Source: Syncephalis plumigaleata
Lineage: Eukaryota; Zoopagomycota; Zoopagomycetes; Zoopagales; Piptocephalidaceae
NCBI GenBank assembly: GCA_025201365.1
Contig: JAIXMF010000008.1
Coordinates: 496,001-560,000 of the forward strand
Reading direction: 5' to 3'
Length of the DNA: 64,000 bases
The notes below the pieces were generated by a model. It was not told the origin of the DNA. It worked only from the letters and a program-made list of their open reading frames with translations, and ran no database searches. The first letter of the stretch is position 1; the number at the start of each line of letters is the position of its first letter. The position numbers and the translations under genes were made by a program. Of the stretch, positions 1 through 11,398 are shown piece by piece.

Positions 1-888
1 ACCATCGCTGAACCATTACGTCGACTAACCAAGAAAGGAGTACCATTTGAGTGGACACTCGAGCAACAATCTTCTTTCGAGCGGTTACGACAGACCCTTT
101 CCAGCGATGCTGTCCTCGCATTTCCGAAGTTTGACCGTCCATTCCGTGTTGAAACCGACGCGTCCTCTGTAGGATTGGGTGCCGTGCTTGCTCAGCAACA
201 CAACGATGAATGGCGACCAGTAGCTTATGCTAGTCGAGCTCTTTCTAAAGCGGAAAGTAACTATTCAGCCACTGAATGTGAATGTTTAGCTATAATCTGG
301 GCTTTGGAAAAGTTCCGTCCTTACATTTATGGTTGTCCGTTCACCGTCGTCACAGATCATTCTGCTTTACGATGGTTAATGAGTCGTCCCGTTTTAACTG
401 GAAGGTTAGGACGATGGACCCTCAAGTTACAGGAATGTCAGCCCACCATCGAATACCGTAAAGGCACATCTAATGCCAACGCGGATGCTCTTTCTCGTGA
501 TCCGTTGCCCTGGAGCCACTTCGTTAGCGAATGTACGACGAATCCCGACACACCAGATGAAGAAGTAGACAGCAACGAACAGCGCGACTACCCGATACCA
601 CTTATCGAATCTCCAGCAATCGCCGCCGCCGTAGACGAAGATCCATCCGTGAACGAAGAGAGTTTGGCCAACTCGATTCCGACATTACCTACACCCGACG
701 AATGGCGCGATGCTCAGCGTGACGACGTTGAGTTCGAAGGTGTTTACGCCTTCCTATCCGACAACAAGCCGTTCTTCGAGGAGGTTGGTTCCGAAATGCT
801 ACGCAAGATTCGACGCCGCGCTGAATCATACCGTATACAAGATGGCAAGTTACTACGCATTAAAAAAGGTCAACGACTTGTAGAAGTA
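1..888 (+). pseudogene. RT tail and RNase H of the gypsy polyprotein (fossil part)
   Basis: The frame open from base 1 carries the end of the RT connection (FRVETDASSVGLGAVL, an RNase H start with catalytic Asp), ALEKFRPYIYG, and VVTDHSALRWL with the usual TDH motif, then ADALSRDPLP, the typical end of the gypsy RNase H region. It continues into a linker toward integrase before the palindromic insertion. Family assignment is secure; the piece is part of an interrupted element. Confidence 0.9.
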
Positions 889-2518
889 CAGTGGGGGAAA
901 AAATTGTTCACGTGTTATATACTTTTTTACTTTCCCAATCACTACACAATTAATAAACAACATATCACTTTGTACTTTTACATGTTAATAAAGCTATTAA
1001 TTCTCTTTCTAATGATATAAAATATGTGCATACTTTATTATAGATTTCTTGAGATATTAGTGTTGAAAGTCACGTGGTGCACGTGAACAATTTTTTCCAT
1101 TACTAATAAAATTAACATTTCTTACCAATAATCAATTTTTATTCAATTTAAATGTAATAAAATGTTTATATATGAGTAAATACGAGCTGTCGTGCATCGT
1201 ACGAGCAATAAATAATTATAAATCAAGTTGATGTGGTTGAGCAATATGGCTATAATTGCTCATTTTAATGTATAGTAAAAATGTTACTACAGTATGCTTT
1301 ATTCACTTCCAAATGTTGTGCAAATGCTTATTAAAGCGCTTTTAAGCAATGGTAGCCTCCCTAGAACCACTGCGGGCAAGTTAGCTATGGTTAAAGATAT
1401 GATTACATTGAACAATCACGCATGCAGCTGCTGGAATAGCGTTCATGTTACTACAATTTCGCTTATTACTCAGTGTACATTCGACCGATCCTACTTAAAT
1501 TGCAGGTTATGATAAAGCACGTCTTCACGCAGATAATGATATAAAATAATGCTATGTCGATGGGAAAAGCGTCTAGTTATCATCCTACAAAGATGATGTC
1601 ACATTAATGTCACTGAATAGCGTAAATTTTAATTTTAATTTTTTGTAATAAATTTATTAATTAATGCCAAAAATAATAGTAAAAAATAGCGCAGAGCACG
1701 TCTTCACGCAGATAATAAACAATAACAATAGCAGTTAATAAAGTGTTAAAGAATTTATTAAAAGATTTAATAAGAATTAATTTACGCTATTCAGTGACAT
1801 TAATGTGACATCATCTTTGTAGGATGATAACTAGACGCTTTTCCCATCGACATAGCATTATTTTATATCATTATCTGCGTGAAGACGTGCTTTATCATAA
1901 CCTGCAATTTAAGTAGGATCGGTCGAATGTACACTGAGTAATAAGCGAAATTGTAGTAACATGAACGCTATTCCAGCAGCTGCATGCGTGATTGTTCAAT
2001 GTAATCATATCTTTAACCATAGCTAACTTGCCCGCAGTGGTTCTAGGGAGGCTACCATTGCTTAAAAGCGCTTTAATAAGCATTTGCACAACATTTGGAA
2101 GTGAATAAAGCATACTGTAGTAACATTTTTACTATACATTAAAATGAGCAATTATAGCCATATTGCTCAACCACATCAACTTGATTTATAATTATTTATT
2201 GCTCGTACGATGCACGACAGCTCGTATTTACTCATATATAAACATTTTATTACATTTAAATTGAATAAAAATTGATTATTGGTAAGAAATGTTAATTTTA
2301 TTAGTAATGGAAAAAATTGTTCACGTGCACCACGTGACTTTCAACACTAATATCTCAAGAAATCTATAATAAAGTATGCACATATTTTATATCATTAGAA
2401 AGAGAATTAATAGCTTTATTAACATGTAAAAGTACAAAGTGATATGTTGTTTATTAATTGTGTAGTGATTGGGAAAGTAAAAAAGTATATAACACGTGAA
2501 CAATTTTTTCCCCCACTG
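889..2518. mobile_element. 1.63 kb near-perfect palindromic (foldback) DNA element, copy 1, Tc1/mariner-type ends
   Basis: Both ends read CAGTGGGGG inward and are flanked by TA (887-888 and 2519-2520), the target duplication typical of the Tc1/mariner superfamily. The two arms, about 735-745 bp each, are inverted copies of one another with almost no mismatch, around a unique centre of about 155 bp (roughly 1630-1785). A 72-codon frame starting MLYSLPNVVQMLIK occurs once in each arm (1294-1512 plus, 1895-2113 minus); I do not recognise it and it need not be coding. The end motif TTGTTCACGTG recurs inverted at about 1080-1100, a sub-terminal repeat that could be a transposase site. No transposase is present, so the element is non-autonomous. 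It lies inside the gypsy element, hence is the younger of the two. Confidence 0.9.
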
Positions 2519-2520
2519 TA

Positions 2521-3627
2521 GTACCCGCTGTCTACCGCCAAGCTGTATTATATCACAATCACGACGTCCCTACAGCTGGCCATTTCGGTGTCTATCGTAC
2601 ATTCAAGCGTATACAACAAGGTTATTGGTGGCCATCGTTATATCAAGATACTTACGATTATGTAATGTCTTGCCCGTTATGCAGTCGTCAACGCGCGCCC
2701 GCAAAACGCACAGGCTTGCTACAGTCTATTCCAACCCCTGAGCGACCTTTCGATCTAATCGCTATCGATTTGGTAGGACCATTCGAGTGTACTACTAAAG
2801 GTAATAGATATATAGCTGTGTGCGCCGACTACACGACACGATGGATCGAAGCTGCCGCCATACCGGACCCATCTGCTACTACGACCGTACAGTTCCTATT
2901 AGACTACGTTATCGCTCGTCACGGTGTTCCTCAAGCTTTACTTACCGACCGCGGTACAAATTTCACTTCCGATCTAACAGTACATGTCGCCAAAGCACTC
3001 GGTATTCAACAGCGACTTGCTACCGTTAGACGCCCGCAAACCGACGGATTGGTCGAGCGTTTTAACAAGACGCTAGCTAGCATGTTAGCCAAGTTCGTTA
3101 ATGAACAAGGCACCGACTGGGATACGTACCTACCACTATTAATGTTCGCTTATCGTTCCACGCCGCAAGCTTCTACTGGTCACACTCCATTCCAACTATT
3201 ATATGGCCGAGAAGCGCGACAACCACTAGACGCAGCAGTAAAAGGAGTTGAGCCTACGCAGATTCGACATGCAAAGAAGCGCGAAGATTACAGTAACTAC
3301 GTCGAAGAGTTACAACGTAGACTAGAAGACGTGAGAGAACGCGCTCTTGTCATGATTACAGCAGCTCAACAACGACAGTCTGCGAGGTACAATAAAAAGC
3401 GAAAAGGTGCTACGTACGAAGAAGGTGACTTGGTCATGGTCGAGAACACGAACCAAAAAGGATCGAAGTTAGAACGACTACGCAACAAAATGCTTGGACC
3501 ATACGAAGTGAAAAAGCAAACCAGAGCAGTCAATTATACCCTTGAAAAAGTAGGTACTAAGGAGATACTCCACACACACGCGGACAGGATGCAAAAATAC
3601 ATACCCAGAAGTACCACCCAGGAGTAG
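2521..3627 (+). pseudogene. Integrase of the gypsy polyprotein (fossil part)
   Basis: After the palindrome the reading continues with an H2C2 zinc-binding region (HNHDVPTAGHFGVYRTFKR and CPLCSRQ), then the DDE catalytic core: IAIDLVGPF (first Asp), LLTDRGTNFTS (second Asp) and the Glu of DGLVERFNKTL, followed by YRSTPQASTGHTPFQLLYGR, a hallmark of gypsy integrases, and a basic C-terminal GPY-type region (LGPYEVKK). It ends just before the 3' LTR. Part of an interrupted element; treated as a fossil. Confidence 0.9.
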
Positions 3628-3670
3628 TGTATGACAATTCGTACGTATAATCATACACTGGAGGAGGTGA

Positions 3671-3850
3671 TGTGATGATGTCTACCGTTTTCGGTAGAAT
3701 CATGTCATGATTAACAGCCCCTCCAAGTATAAATAGGTCCAACTAGAACCTATCTATCATTATCGAAAAAAAAAAAGCTATCTTTTATCCCCTCTCTCAA
3801 TAAAAAGCGTTTATATCTTTCGTAAATCCTCTCGTTTATTTGATATTGCA
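3671..3850 (+). repeat. 3' LTR of the gypsy element
   Basis: The purine-rich tract GGAGGAGGTGA (about 3660-3670) is followed by a 180 bp segment that starts TGTGATGATG and ends ATATTGCA, the expected TG...CA termini. Inside are a TATA-like TATAAATAG (about 3729) and a polyadenylation-like CAATAAAAAG (about 3800). The 5' LTR lies outside the window, so the ends rest on this one copy. Confidence 0.7.
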
Positions 3851-3894
3851 AGTATAGAATCGTAGCGTAAAGGTATATTTACTGGAACCTACGA

Positions 3895-4499
3895 TTACGG
3901 GTCTTTGATATTAACCCAATTACACGCTGTTCTCACTAGAACGCCACAATGCTCATGACTAAAATCGAGCGATAATAATGACGACGACACTTTATCATCG
4001 AATGGCCAGTAACTCGGTCGTTTCTCTAGACTTTTAATTCTGTTCTGTGCCTCCATTAAGCTGTCATGTAATCGAAGCTGCTCCATTCGATATTGCTCCT
4101 GATTATGATCCAACTCTGCCCTTAATTGTCTACACTCGGTAGTGATGGTGTGCAATTGTTGTTCTGTCGCTTTGTTTTGCTGTTGCGTTTCCTCCAGTTT
4201 CATTCTCCATTCGCGGGATTGTTCTACCAGCAGTGTTGTTAGTATTCTCCATTATATTACCATGTTACTCCGTTAGTTGTTTACCAACCTTCAAGTTCAT
4301 GCTGATGTGTATTGCCAAGTGTATGGAGTAATTGTTGAAATGTACTTTGATTCCGGTTGAAACTTATAATGTGCTTATCGGACTGATTACCATCAGCATC
4401 TAAATCAGTGTTCATGGAAGACATGTCGAGTGTATCTGCTATCTCGGTGGTTACATTAGAATAATGCGTGGTTCCTATAGATTCAACTGGCAACGCCAT
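3895..4499 (-). CDS. small coiled-coil protein, function unknown
   Basis: Two exons on the minus strand: 4499-4289 and 4223-3895, joined in frame to give 179 residues. The first exon is polar, Asn/Ser/Thr-rich and ends in a His-rich stretch (GNTHQHELE); the second begins EEQSREWRMKLEETQQQNKA and runs as a Gln/Glu/Arg/Leu coiled coil for about 65 residues before a short globular tail ending VNIKDP. The only donor that keeps the frame open is G|GTTGGT, which is unusual; the acceptor GGTAG is normal and an ATACTAAC branch site lies upstream of it. I do not recognise a family. The stop is only 45 bp from the gypsy LTR, so the natural 3' end may have been altered by that insertion. Confidence 0.55.
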
Positions 4500-5110
4500 G
4501 CTAACTGATTAAGAAAGAACAAAGAGTGAAATGAAAAGAAAAGATAGATAGATAGATAGACGAGGTAGCGGTACAAATAAACGCACAATATTGTGGTCAC
4601 GACAATTATGCTTCAAATGGTGGTATAGAGTGGAATGAATGTCCTTTATTATACATGCTTCACTTGATCTATTGAGTCATGTTGTGTCACCTTTGCTGGT
4701 AGCCAAGCGAAATGATCTACAAGCCAACTTGTTGTTATTACAGTTGTTGTTATACAAGGTTAAACAATATCATTATGTTGTACGCTATTCCTTAGTCATA
4801 TAATATAGTAGATAGGTCATGGTTATACATTAGTTGACATTGATTCAATCATCGTTAGAGGTGTGTGTCTATTGATATGATAGTAGTAAAGAAGAGTACT
4901 TGTTAATTGCTTTTTAAAAAGAGAATGGCCATGAAACCAAGTAAAAGAAAAGAAAAAAGAGAGACAGTATATAGTCAAGTGTGTGTGTATGTGTGTGTAT
5001 GCTACATGATGCGTAATGTATTATTGTAATGACAAGTAAGAGGAAAGAGAAGGATAATACGAACGAATGAATAAATGTTGCTTGATTCATTCACAAATGA
5101 GCTATTCTAG
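4500..5110. other. intergenic stretch, no gene seen
   Basis: AT-rich sequence with a short GATA run near 4545, a GTGTGTATGTGTGTGT microsatellite near 4980 and an A/G-rich patch. Probably the 5' region of the coiled-coil gene on one side and the 3' region of the methyltransferase gene on the other. Confidence 0.6.
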
Positions 5111-6804
5111 TTAGGGTCGACGACCAGTGAAACAGTATACTTCCATGTAGGTTTGTCGGCGTTCCGTCTCCTCTAGGAAGCAATCTATCAGTGCCTCGTA
5201 CTGCGAATGATCGATGGCATCGCTCGCGAGACGAACCACGTCATCAGCTAGGGCACGCATTAACATCTCCATGGCACGTCGCATCAGTGTGCCGGGTGCA
5301 CCACCCCAATCGCCTACGGGTAGCGAGACCACCCGTTGCGTCACGTCGATAAAACCCGCACTGCCTAGCTCGTTAGTTAGGCCGTGTATGTGATCCACGC
5401 GTTGACCACGATCCGCCAACACCATCGCGATAAAGTTGTCGAGTCGTTCGCCGCATGGTCCGCGATTCTGCAGACGTCGATGGAGCTCGACAATCTCGAC
5501 CCATCCGCTCGAGCGACACAATCGGTAGAGCTCGCGACAATCGGGCGTATGTCCATTGTGCAGGATATGCGAGTATGATGTGCGATAGTGCACGTAATCG
5601 AAACTACCATCGGGAAAGGGAAGGCTGTGCGATGGATTGGCGAATTGGAAGGACGCGTTTTTCGGCATGTTATTCCATCGAATTAGATCGAGTGCGTCCA
5701 ATCCTATAACACGCGCTTTCGGGAATACCGTGGCTATTTCCTGAGTAAAAATAATGTATTAGTATCTTTTTATAATACAATGAATGGATCAATTGAATAT
5801 ACCTACTCTTACCCAGATACCTGTACCGGTACCAATATCTAAAATGGCGCGTGGCTTATGGATCGGTACGAGATAGTTTCGTTTTAGTATATAATGCAGG
5901 ATACCATGTAGTAAATCCATTCTAGCGATAATATGATCAGAGTGCAATTAGAATGATGTCTAATAGGAAACATGGCATATCGTATCAACTAACCAACTTA
6001 CCTTTCCATAGCGCCATCATCAATACGATTTGCCTTCTCCCATGGTGACATCGTGGTGGTGGTGGTGGTGGTGGTGGTGGTAGGTGAAGCAGCCACACCA
6101 CTTGTCATGTACTGTGTATTGTTGCTGTTATTATTATTATTATTGTTGTTGTTTTTATTACCAAGAGAGAAGATCGGTTTTCTAGATGATGTTGTATTGG
6201 ATGGAAAACGTGGTGACGTGCTATTTTGAAAGTATAAAGCAAGTGTGCTGGAGGGGAAACCACGTTTCTGATGCGAATGACGCTTATTCATATCCTGATG
6301 ATTGCCATGCATACCACCACCACTATAGTAGCTACGACTACTACCGCTACTGTTGGGTGGATGTATTTGCATGTTGGTAATGCCACGGCCATACGTGCTA
6401 CATCCGGCCAGACTTTCTGGTAATTCCTGCGACTGCTGTTGATTCATATCGTATTTACCATTGCCACATGGATAATGATTACGGGAATCGAAAGTGATAG
6501 CGGCAGTCGTTGAATTGGTCGAATAATGAACATTGCTATTACGTGTTGTTGCTGCTGCTGATGATGATGACGGCGATGGTGATGACGATAAAGATGGTGG
6601 CAAGCGTGAATCCTGACTAATACAATTCCTTGCTAGGGCGGCCTCACTCGACATGGGCAACTCCTCGAGGATGAATTCCTCCGGGCAATAGTAGAGCGGA
6701 TACTCGGGATTGAGGTTGTTTACAATATTGTCGTGAAAATTGCTGACTGTGTGTCGGCGTTTAACACGAGGATATTTGCATGGCTTCGGATAGCCTTGTC
6801 CCAT
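5111..6804 (-). CDS. class I SAM-dependent methyltransferase
   Basis: Three exons on the minus strand: 6804-6002, 5921-5813 and 5740-5111, about 514 residues. The first exon (about 268 residues) is mostly disordered, with Ser, Pro-Ser, poly-Asn and poly-Thr runs; the fold starts near its end. Exon 2 encodes MDLLHGILHYIL and the SAM-binding motif I AILDIGTGTGIW; exon 3 continues EIATVFPKARVIGLD (motif II acidic residue), LPFPDGSFDYVH (motif IV), a Glu-rich EIVELHR segment and the C-terminal cap. This is the pattern of the fungal Methyltransf_23/TAM family with N-terminal disorder; substrate unknown. The frame extends upstream to an ATG at 6852, but the stretch that would be added is a hydrophobic LSLVLVNLLVC; I prefer the ATG at 6804 (MGQGYPKPCKYP). 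If the longer start were used the protein would have a weak signal-like N-terminus, odd for this family. Confidence 0.85.
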
Positions 6805-7859
6805 TTCGTGCTTGGAGCAAACCAGCAAGTTGACAAGAACAAGCGACAACAACGAGTGATGCTGTTAGAGTGGAAGTGTCGAATGGAGGATGCGTGCGTA
6901 TGTGTGCGAGAACAGTTGCGCAGTCCAGCTGTCACCTTGCTTACCTATACTGATGGTATGTGAGCAGTTATGGTAGACGCCCGTCTAGCGCAGGACCATT
7001 TGCTTCTTTTATTTATATTTATATATATACGAATAGACGCTAGTTCTGTTATTTTTGTATTTTGGATATTGAAGGCTTGTTGCTAATTCATAGATACGAG
7101 GAAAAGACAATTGGATGGCAAATATGTGTGTATATGTATATATCAACTGGTTAAGGGTTGACACCGAATGATAGATTGATTGATGTTACTGCCAAGCACA
7201 TCCAGTTAATGACAACTGCAATATTACCGGGAAATTAGATTAAGCAATGTGTGTGTGGAGCTGAAAGTGTCCAATAAGTGAAGGAACGAAACTTTTTCCG
7301 TAGTTTACACGAGAGAATGCGGTAAAGATACGAATAGAATAACAATAATGGTGGATATAGTACTGAATAATTATAGACTTAAAATAACTAAGGGGGAAAC
7401 AAACAAACGAGCAAACGAACAGAGAGAGAGAAAGAGAGAGAGACAAACAAGGATTAAACAAAGTTATAAACTGAGTAATAGGCTAACTATCTAACAATAA
7501 CTAGAGCAGGAGAACAAGAGGGAGAGAGGGATAGGGAGGGAGGGCAAGGATAGATTAATTAAAATGGCATCTATCTAGCTTTCTCTCTTGTAAGGCCTGC
7601 AAAATAATCCAACAATAGAAAAAGAAGCAAGAAAGGCTATAGTGTGTATATGTGAGAGAATGAAAGGTGTATAGGATATAGCACAATGTAAATAACAATA
7701 GCAGAAGGAGCGGCTCACAATGTTGGAAAAGATGACCTGTAGAAAGTGCTGCTACATCCTCCTTCTCTTAACTTAGGCTTACTCGATTTGTATAGATGAA
7801 GAGTGAGAGAATGAATGAGAGAGTGAGAGAGGAGCGGTGATATACTTGAACGATGTGTA

Positions 7860-8000
7860 TGCAAGTACGTGTACGAGTGTGTACGTGTACATATGGACGT
7901 GTATGTAGTATGCAACTGCGTGCGAGGTGGTGCGTGTATGAACGTGTATGTAGTATGTAGTATGTAGTATGTATGTTGTACGTGTGTATACGCCCTTGAA
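7860..8000. repeat. GTGTATGTAGTATG-type tandem repeat
   Basis: Imperfect tandem copies of a GTACGTGTATGTAGTATG-like motif, ending in four consecutive GTAGTAT units near 7950-7972. Simple-sequence expansion; no coding potential recognised. Confidence 0.6.
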
Positions 8001-8464
8001 AGACCGAGAACAACGACGAACCATCATGATAGAAGTAGGACATGCATGAGCGGGTTGTTTCCCTTATTGCCTATACGAATGTACACGCATATGCACGCAC
8101 ACTCGTACTGCAAGGATTGACGAATAGATAGAATGGTCTAAACTCACCTAATTGATAAGAAAAGCTAGTCACACACACATATATACACACATATGTACGT
8201 ACTGGTTCATATCAAATCCGTTATATGTATACTTGCGTATTCCACGCTCCCATTGATACATGTCTCGATTTATCCACGGATATAGATGAGCGATAATAGG
8301 TGGACTGTATTCGCTCCTAATGAATGATGAGCGACAAGCATGCTACTTCTTCTACTCCTGATTGGTGCTGCTATTCATCGCTTATTACGATGAATGTGGT
8401 TGTAAAACATTTACATATGATTGACCTGCAGACGAATAATTCAATGGTGTCATTGACATACTGC

Positions 8465-8525
8465 TCTCGCTCGCTCTTTCTCTCTTTCTCTCTTTCTCTC
8501 TTTCTCTCTTTCTTTCTTTCTCCTT
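8465..8525. repeat. CTTTCTCT microsatellite
   Basis: Pyrimidine-only run built from CTCTTTCTCTCTTT units. Gives rise to hydrophobic Ser/Phe/Leu frames that are artefacts of composition. Confidence 0.75.
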
Positions 8526-9406
8526 TCCCCACTCTTGCATGTGTGTAAATCTATCTTCGTGCAGTTGGATGAACCATGCTTACACTCCCACGCAAGTGCA
8601 GAAATATGTGATGGTCCATGCGCACACATGCGTGTAGCATATCCATCATTGTGAACCTTGATGGTGATAACGATAATGCTGATGATGATGATGATGATGA
8701 TGAATGCGTGACCCTGTCCCCACTAATTTCATCAATTGCTATGACGATGATGTTGTATTTGTTGTCGTCTACTTTAGTAGAATTGTATTAGTAATATGAG
8801 TTGGTCAGGATGGCACGCGTTCTTGTATTCGGTTTATGAATTCACAGGGTATGCCATATGGCTGATGCGACATCATGCTGTTAATTATGATTCACCTCTC
8901 CTTCTTGCTCTTCTTACGCTTGCTGTTGTTCTGCGAGCAAAAGAGTATGTCACATGAAACATGTCGACTGATGTGGATGACAGGATGTTTATACACGGAA
9001 TGCCAAGAAAAAGAAGGGAATGCTAACAGTGCAATTGTAGCTGGGGATAACCTATGGTGTGCTACACAACTAACTGCCTACCTACTGCGCCCTTGGTCGT
9101 ACAACAGTAATACACGCATGCGTGCATTGCTGTACAAAGGCCAGCATCCTTCAAACAAGTTACTCGCTTTCCGTTAGCAGGTTAACTCGGTGATCATTAT
9201 CATCATCAGCTCATGCTAACATAACTTGCAATGAATATCGCTATATGATATCATCATTATTCCTTGTTATTTCACTTTTCTCAATATGTCCCTCTTAACA
9301 TCTGCGATATTCAATGACATGAACATTATGACATAAACACTTTTAAACTACCAATTGAACTGTTGCTGTTGCTTTTATGGCTTAGTTTATTATATCAGTG
9401 ATATTA

Positions 9407-10448
9407 TTAAGCAGCAGGTGCTCCTTCTCCCAATAGAGAAGGACGTGTCATACGACGCACGCTCGGTAAACGGGGTAGCTCCGCTACGGTGGCTTGTATC
9501 TTTTGATGGGGATCCTCCCCTTGGAACCGATACTCGCTAAAGAACTTGTTCAAAAACGTATACATTTGTGCTCGATGCGCTCTAATCTTGTCGGTTTCGT
9601 CGTCTATCGTGGCAAGGCCATCGACCACATCTAGGCTAAAGTCTTTCTTCATGAGATAGCCGAACGAATTTATGCGCAGCCTTCCATTGTTAACTTGAAC
9701 ATCTGTAAAGCAAAGTGACTGTCAGCTAACCTCGTGAATGGATGCATGAGCATTTTAGCTTGCTTACGGTGTTCATTCCAACTTAGATACCATCCTAATG
9801 CATCCGCAAATCTATGAGCTAATGTCATGTTAGTTCAGCGTTATCTCTCTCTCTTTCTCTCTTTTTCTCTCTCTCTCCCTTTCTACATGCATCCTCGTCC
9901 ATACCGTCTTTCAATTGCTGCACAATGCTATCACGCAGGTCTCTTGAAGCCTTGACCATTCCACTGATGGATGAGCTGAAAATACCAACAAACCTGGATC
10001 GTTCACGGAGATAACAAATATTTCCTAACGCGTCCGGATAACTGTCGAGTGGACAGTCTGCACTGTGCGGTGCCATTCTCTCGTTGTGATTACGGGCTCT
10101 AGCGACAATACAATCCTAACAGATTGTGATGGATGTCAGTATGGGAATTCCTTCATTTACACGTACGCATACCCTGTAGAATAGTTCGTTTGCCTGGTCC
10201 GAGAATTGTGTCTCGCTACTCAACTGATCCACAGGCATATTTCCATAGCATAGTATTTCAACATTGATTGAACTGCCCCATCTATTCAGTATACCTCTGT
10301 GTCTTTGATGTGGATTCAGCACTAGTCCCGCCACACTTTCAGGACCTATATTATGCTGTGATGCATCCACTAAAGCGTCTAGTATTATCGATGGCAACGC
10401 CAATAGAGCAAATGTAGCCAACAGCACACGTTTACCGCAGAATAGCAT
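9407..10448 (-). CDS. secreted protein of unknown function
   Basis: Four exons on the minus strand: 10448-10173, 10115-9905, 9818-9768 and 9702-9407, giving 277 residues with all frames continuous. The N-terminus (MLFCGKRVLLATFALLALPS) is a clear signal peptide. The mature part has two closely placed Cys pairs (DCIVARARN...ADCP and NICYLRERS), a helical middle (SSISGMVKASRDLRDSIVQQL) and a Gly/Trp patch in the 51 nt third exon (ADALGWYLSWNEH). No domain is recognised. The intron between exons 2 and 3 is a GA-rich microsatellite on the minus strand. Expected location is extracellular or the secretory pathway. A second secreted multi-exon protein with similar architecture but a kinase fold lies at 18.2-19.5 kb; I see no sequence relation between the two. 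Confidence 0.72.
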
Positions 10449-11196
10449 GATAACAAATGTTAAATGATTGTTTCCGGAACAGCACTAATACTATCAAGTA
10501 AGCGTGTCTATGTCTAGTTGGCAATAACAAAGTAAATATTATAAAGAAGAAAGAATCCTTGATAGACACGTAAAAGGTGGGTCTAGATAAGAGACGAGTA
10601 ATCGTGAAGGTTATATAGCCGGCTCACGATACTATTCTCGGCATATGCTTGACATGAGCTAGTTTGAAAAAAATGCAATAAAAGACCATATGGCTATTAC
10701 TTTACTCGGAATGTTAGTATCCAAATACACGTAAAACGTGACTGCACTATAGTCATATTCGTATTTCTCCACTTTTCTACTTGATGCACCATATAATTGT
10801 TTCCATAAATTAATCATCATAGCATAGTGGTGTAGCTTCTCGTGCCATTCTCTTGTTTATTCAATTTCATTTTGATATGAATATATTATGAACAGCTAGT
10901 GTTCATTGTTCATTATTCGTTAATAGCAACAGCGACAGCAACAACAGCATTTACATGATCATCAGCTACAAGTAATATTATTGTTAAATATATTCAGGAT
11001 AGATAATAAATAGCAGCTACTATATACATTGTACTTTAGATTGATGATATACACGAACAAATCGTTGTATTCATGTTCCTTGCTTGCAATCTCCTTGTAT
11101 TTTCATCAAGATATACGACGATGCGTCACCATTAGATTATTCATAATAGTCACGTGATTAATAAAAACCGATTTCTTCCGATAGCGATTTTGCTAA

Positions 11197-11203
11197 TGAG
11201 TCA
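11197..11203. promoter_or_regulatory. TGAGTCA, possible Gcn4/AP-1-type bZIP site
   Basis: An exact TGAGTCA heptamer 196 bp upstream of the PPR start codon. This is the known core of fungal Gcn4-like bZIP factors. One 7-mer can occur by chance, so functional use is only inferred. Confidence 0.3.
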
Positions 11204-11351
11204 GCGGAAAATGGAATAAAAAATGATCAGCTAAAGTTGGTAACAATCTTTTTTTCCCTACAAGCTGATCAGTTTTGTTACATTACGCATTTCTCGCGCT
11301 GCTACGTTTTTTCTTCTTCTTTCCTAATCATATTGGCATTACTTGTTGTAT

Positions 11352-11391
11352 ATTCACCCGATCACTGTTATCATATGCGAATCGGGTGAAT
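11352..11391 (+). promoter_or_regulatory. perfect 11 bp inverted repeat just upstream of the PPR start
   Basis: ATTCACCCGAT (11352-11362) and ATCGGGTGAAT (11381-11391) are exact inverted copies separated by 18 nt, ending 7 nt before the ATG at 11399. It could be an operator for a dimeric factor or a 5' UTR hairpin affecting translation start. Confidence 0.45.
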
Positions 11392-11398
11392 TTCTGTC

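Larger units (their letters stand above)
1..3850 (+). mobile_element. Ty3/gypsy LTR retrotransposon, right-hand part (fossil, interrupted)
   Basis: Seen: the end of a reverse transcriptase followed by RNase H (to about 888), then integrase with a zinc-binding HHCC-like start and DDE core (2521-3627), a purine-rich tract and a 3' LTR (3671-3850). The order RT, RNase H, integrase is that of the Ty3/gypsy family. The element runs off the left edge of the window, so the gag, protease and 5' LTR are not visible. A 1.63 kb palindromic DNA element sits between RNase H and integrase, so this copy is not whole; one break (that insertion) is obvious in the visible part, and the rest looks little decayed, which suggests a fairly young copy. 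Confidence 0.93.
6853..9406. other. 2.5 kb intergenic region rich in simple repeats
   Basis: No convincing gene. It holds a purine-rich block (7400-7560, GAGAGA runs), TGTATGTAGTATG-type tandem repeats (7860-8000), CA/TA microsatellites (8168-8210), a CTTTCTCT run (8465-8525) and a GAT run (8680-8702). A frame of 100 codons at 8875-9177 begins with a hydrophobic stretch and has several Cys, but it has no supporting homology or splice context and is not called as a gene. Confidence 0.6.
10449..11398. other. intergenic region between divergent genes
   Basis: About 950 bp between the secreted-protein gene (minus) and the PPR gene (plus), so it must hold both promoters. A TGAGTCA (AP-1/Gcn4-type) site lies at 11197-11203 and a TCACGTGA E-box-like site at about 11151. 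Otherwise AT-rich with no gene. Confidence 0.55.

Noticed and set aside
1294-1512. 72-codon frame in each arm of the palindromic elements as a gene
   Set aside because: Present identically in both arms because the arms are copies. It is not recognisable as transposase and two changes between copies do not show coding constraint; kept only as a remark on the element.
8875-9177. 100-codon plus-strand frame with hydrophobic start and several Cys
   Set aside because: Could be a small secreted protein, but there is no homology, no promoter signal, and the region is repeat-rich intergenic DNA. Left uncalled.
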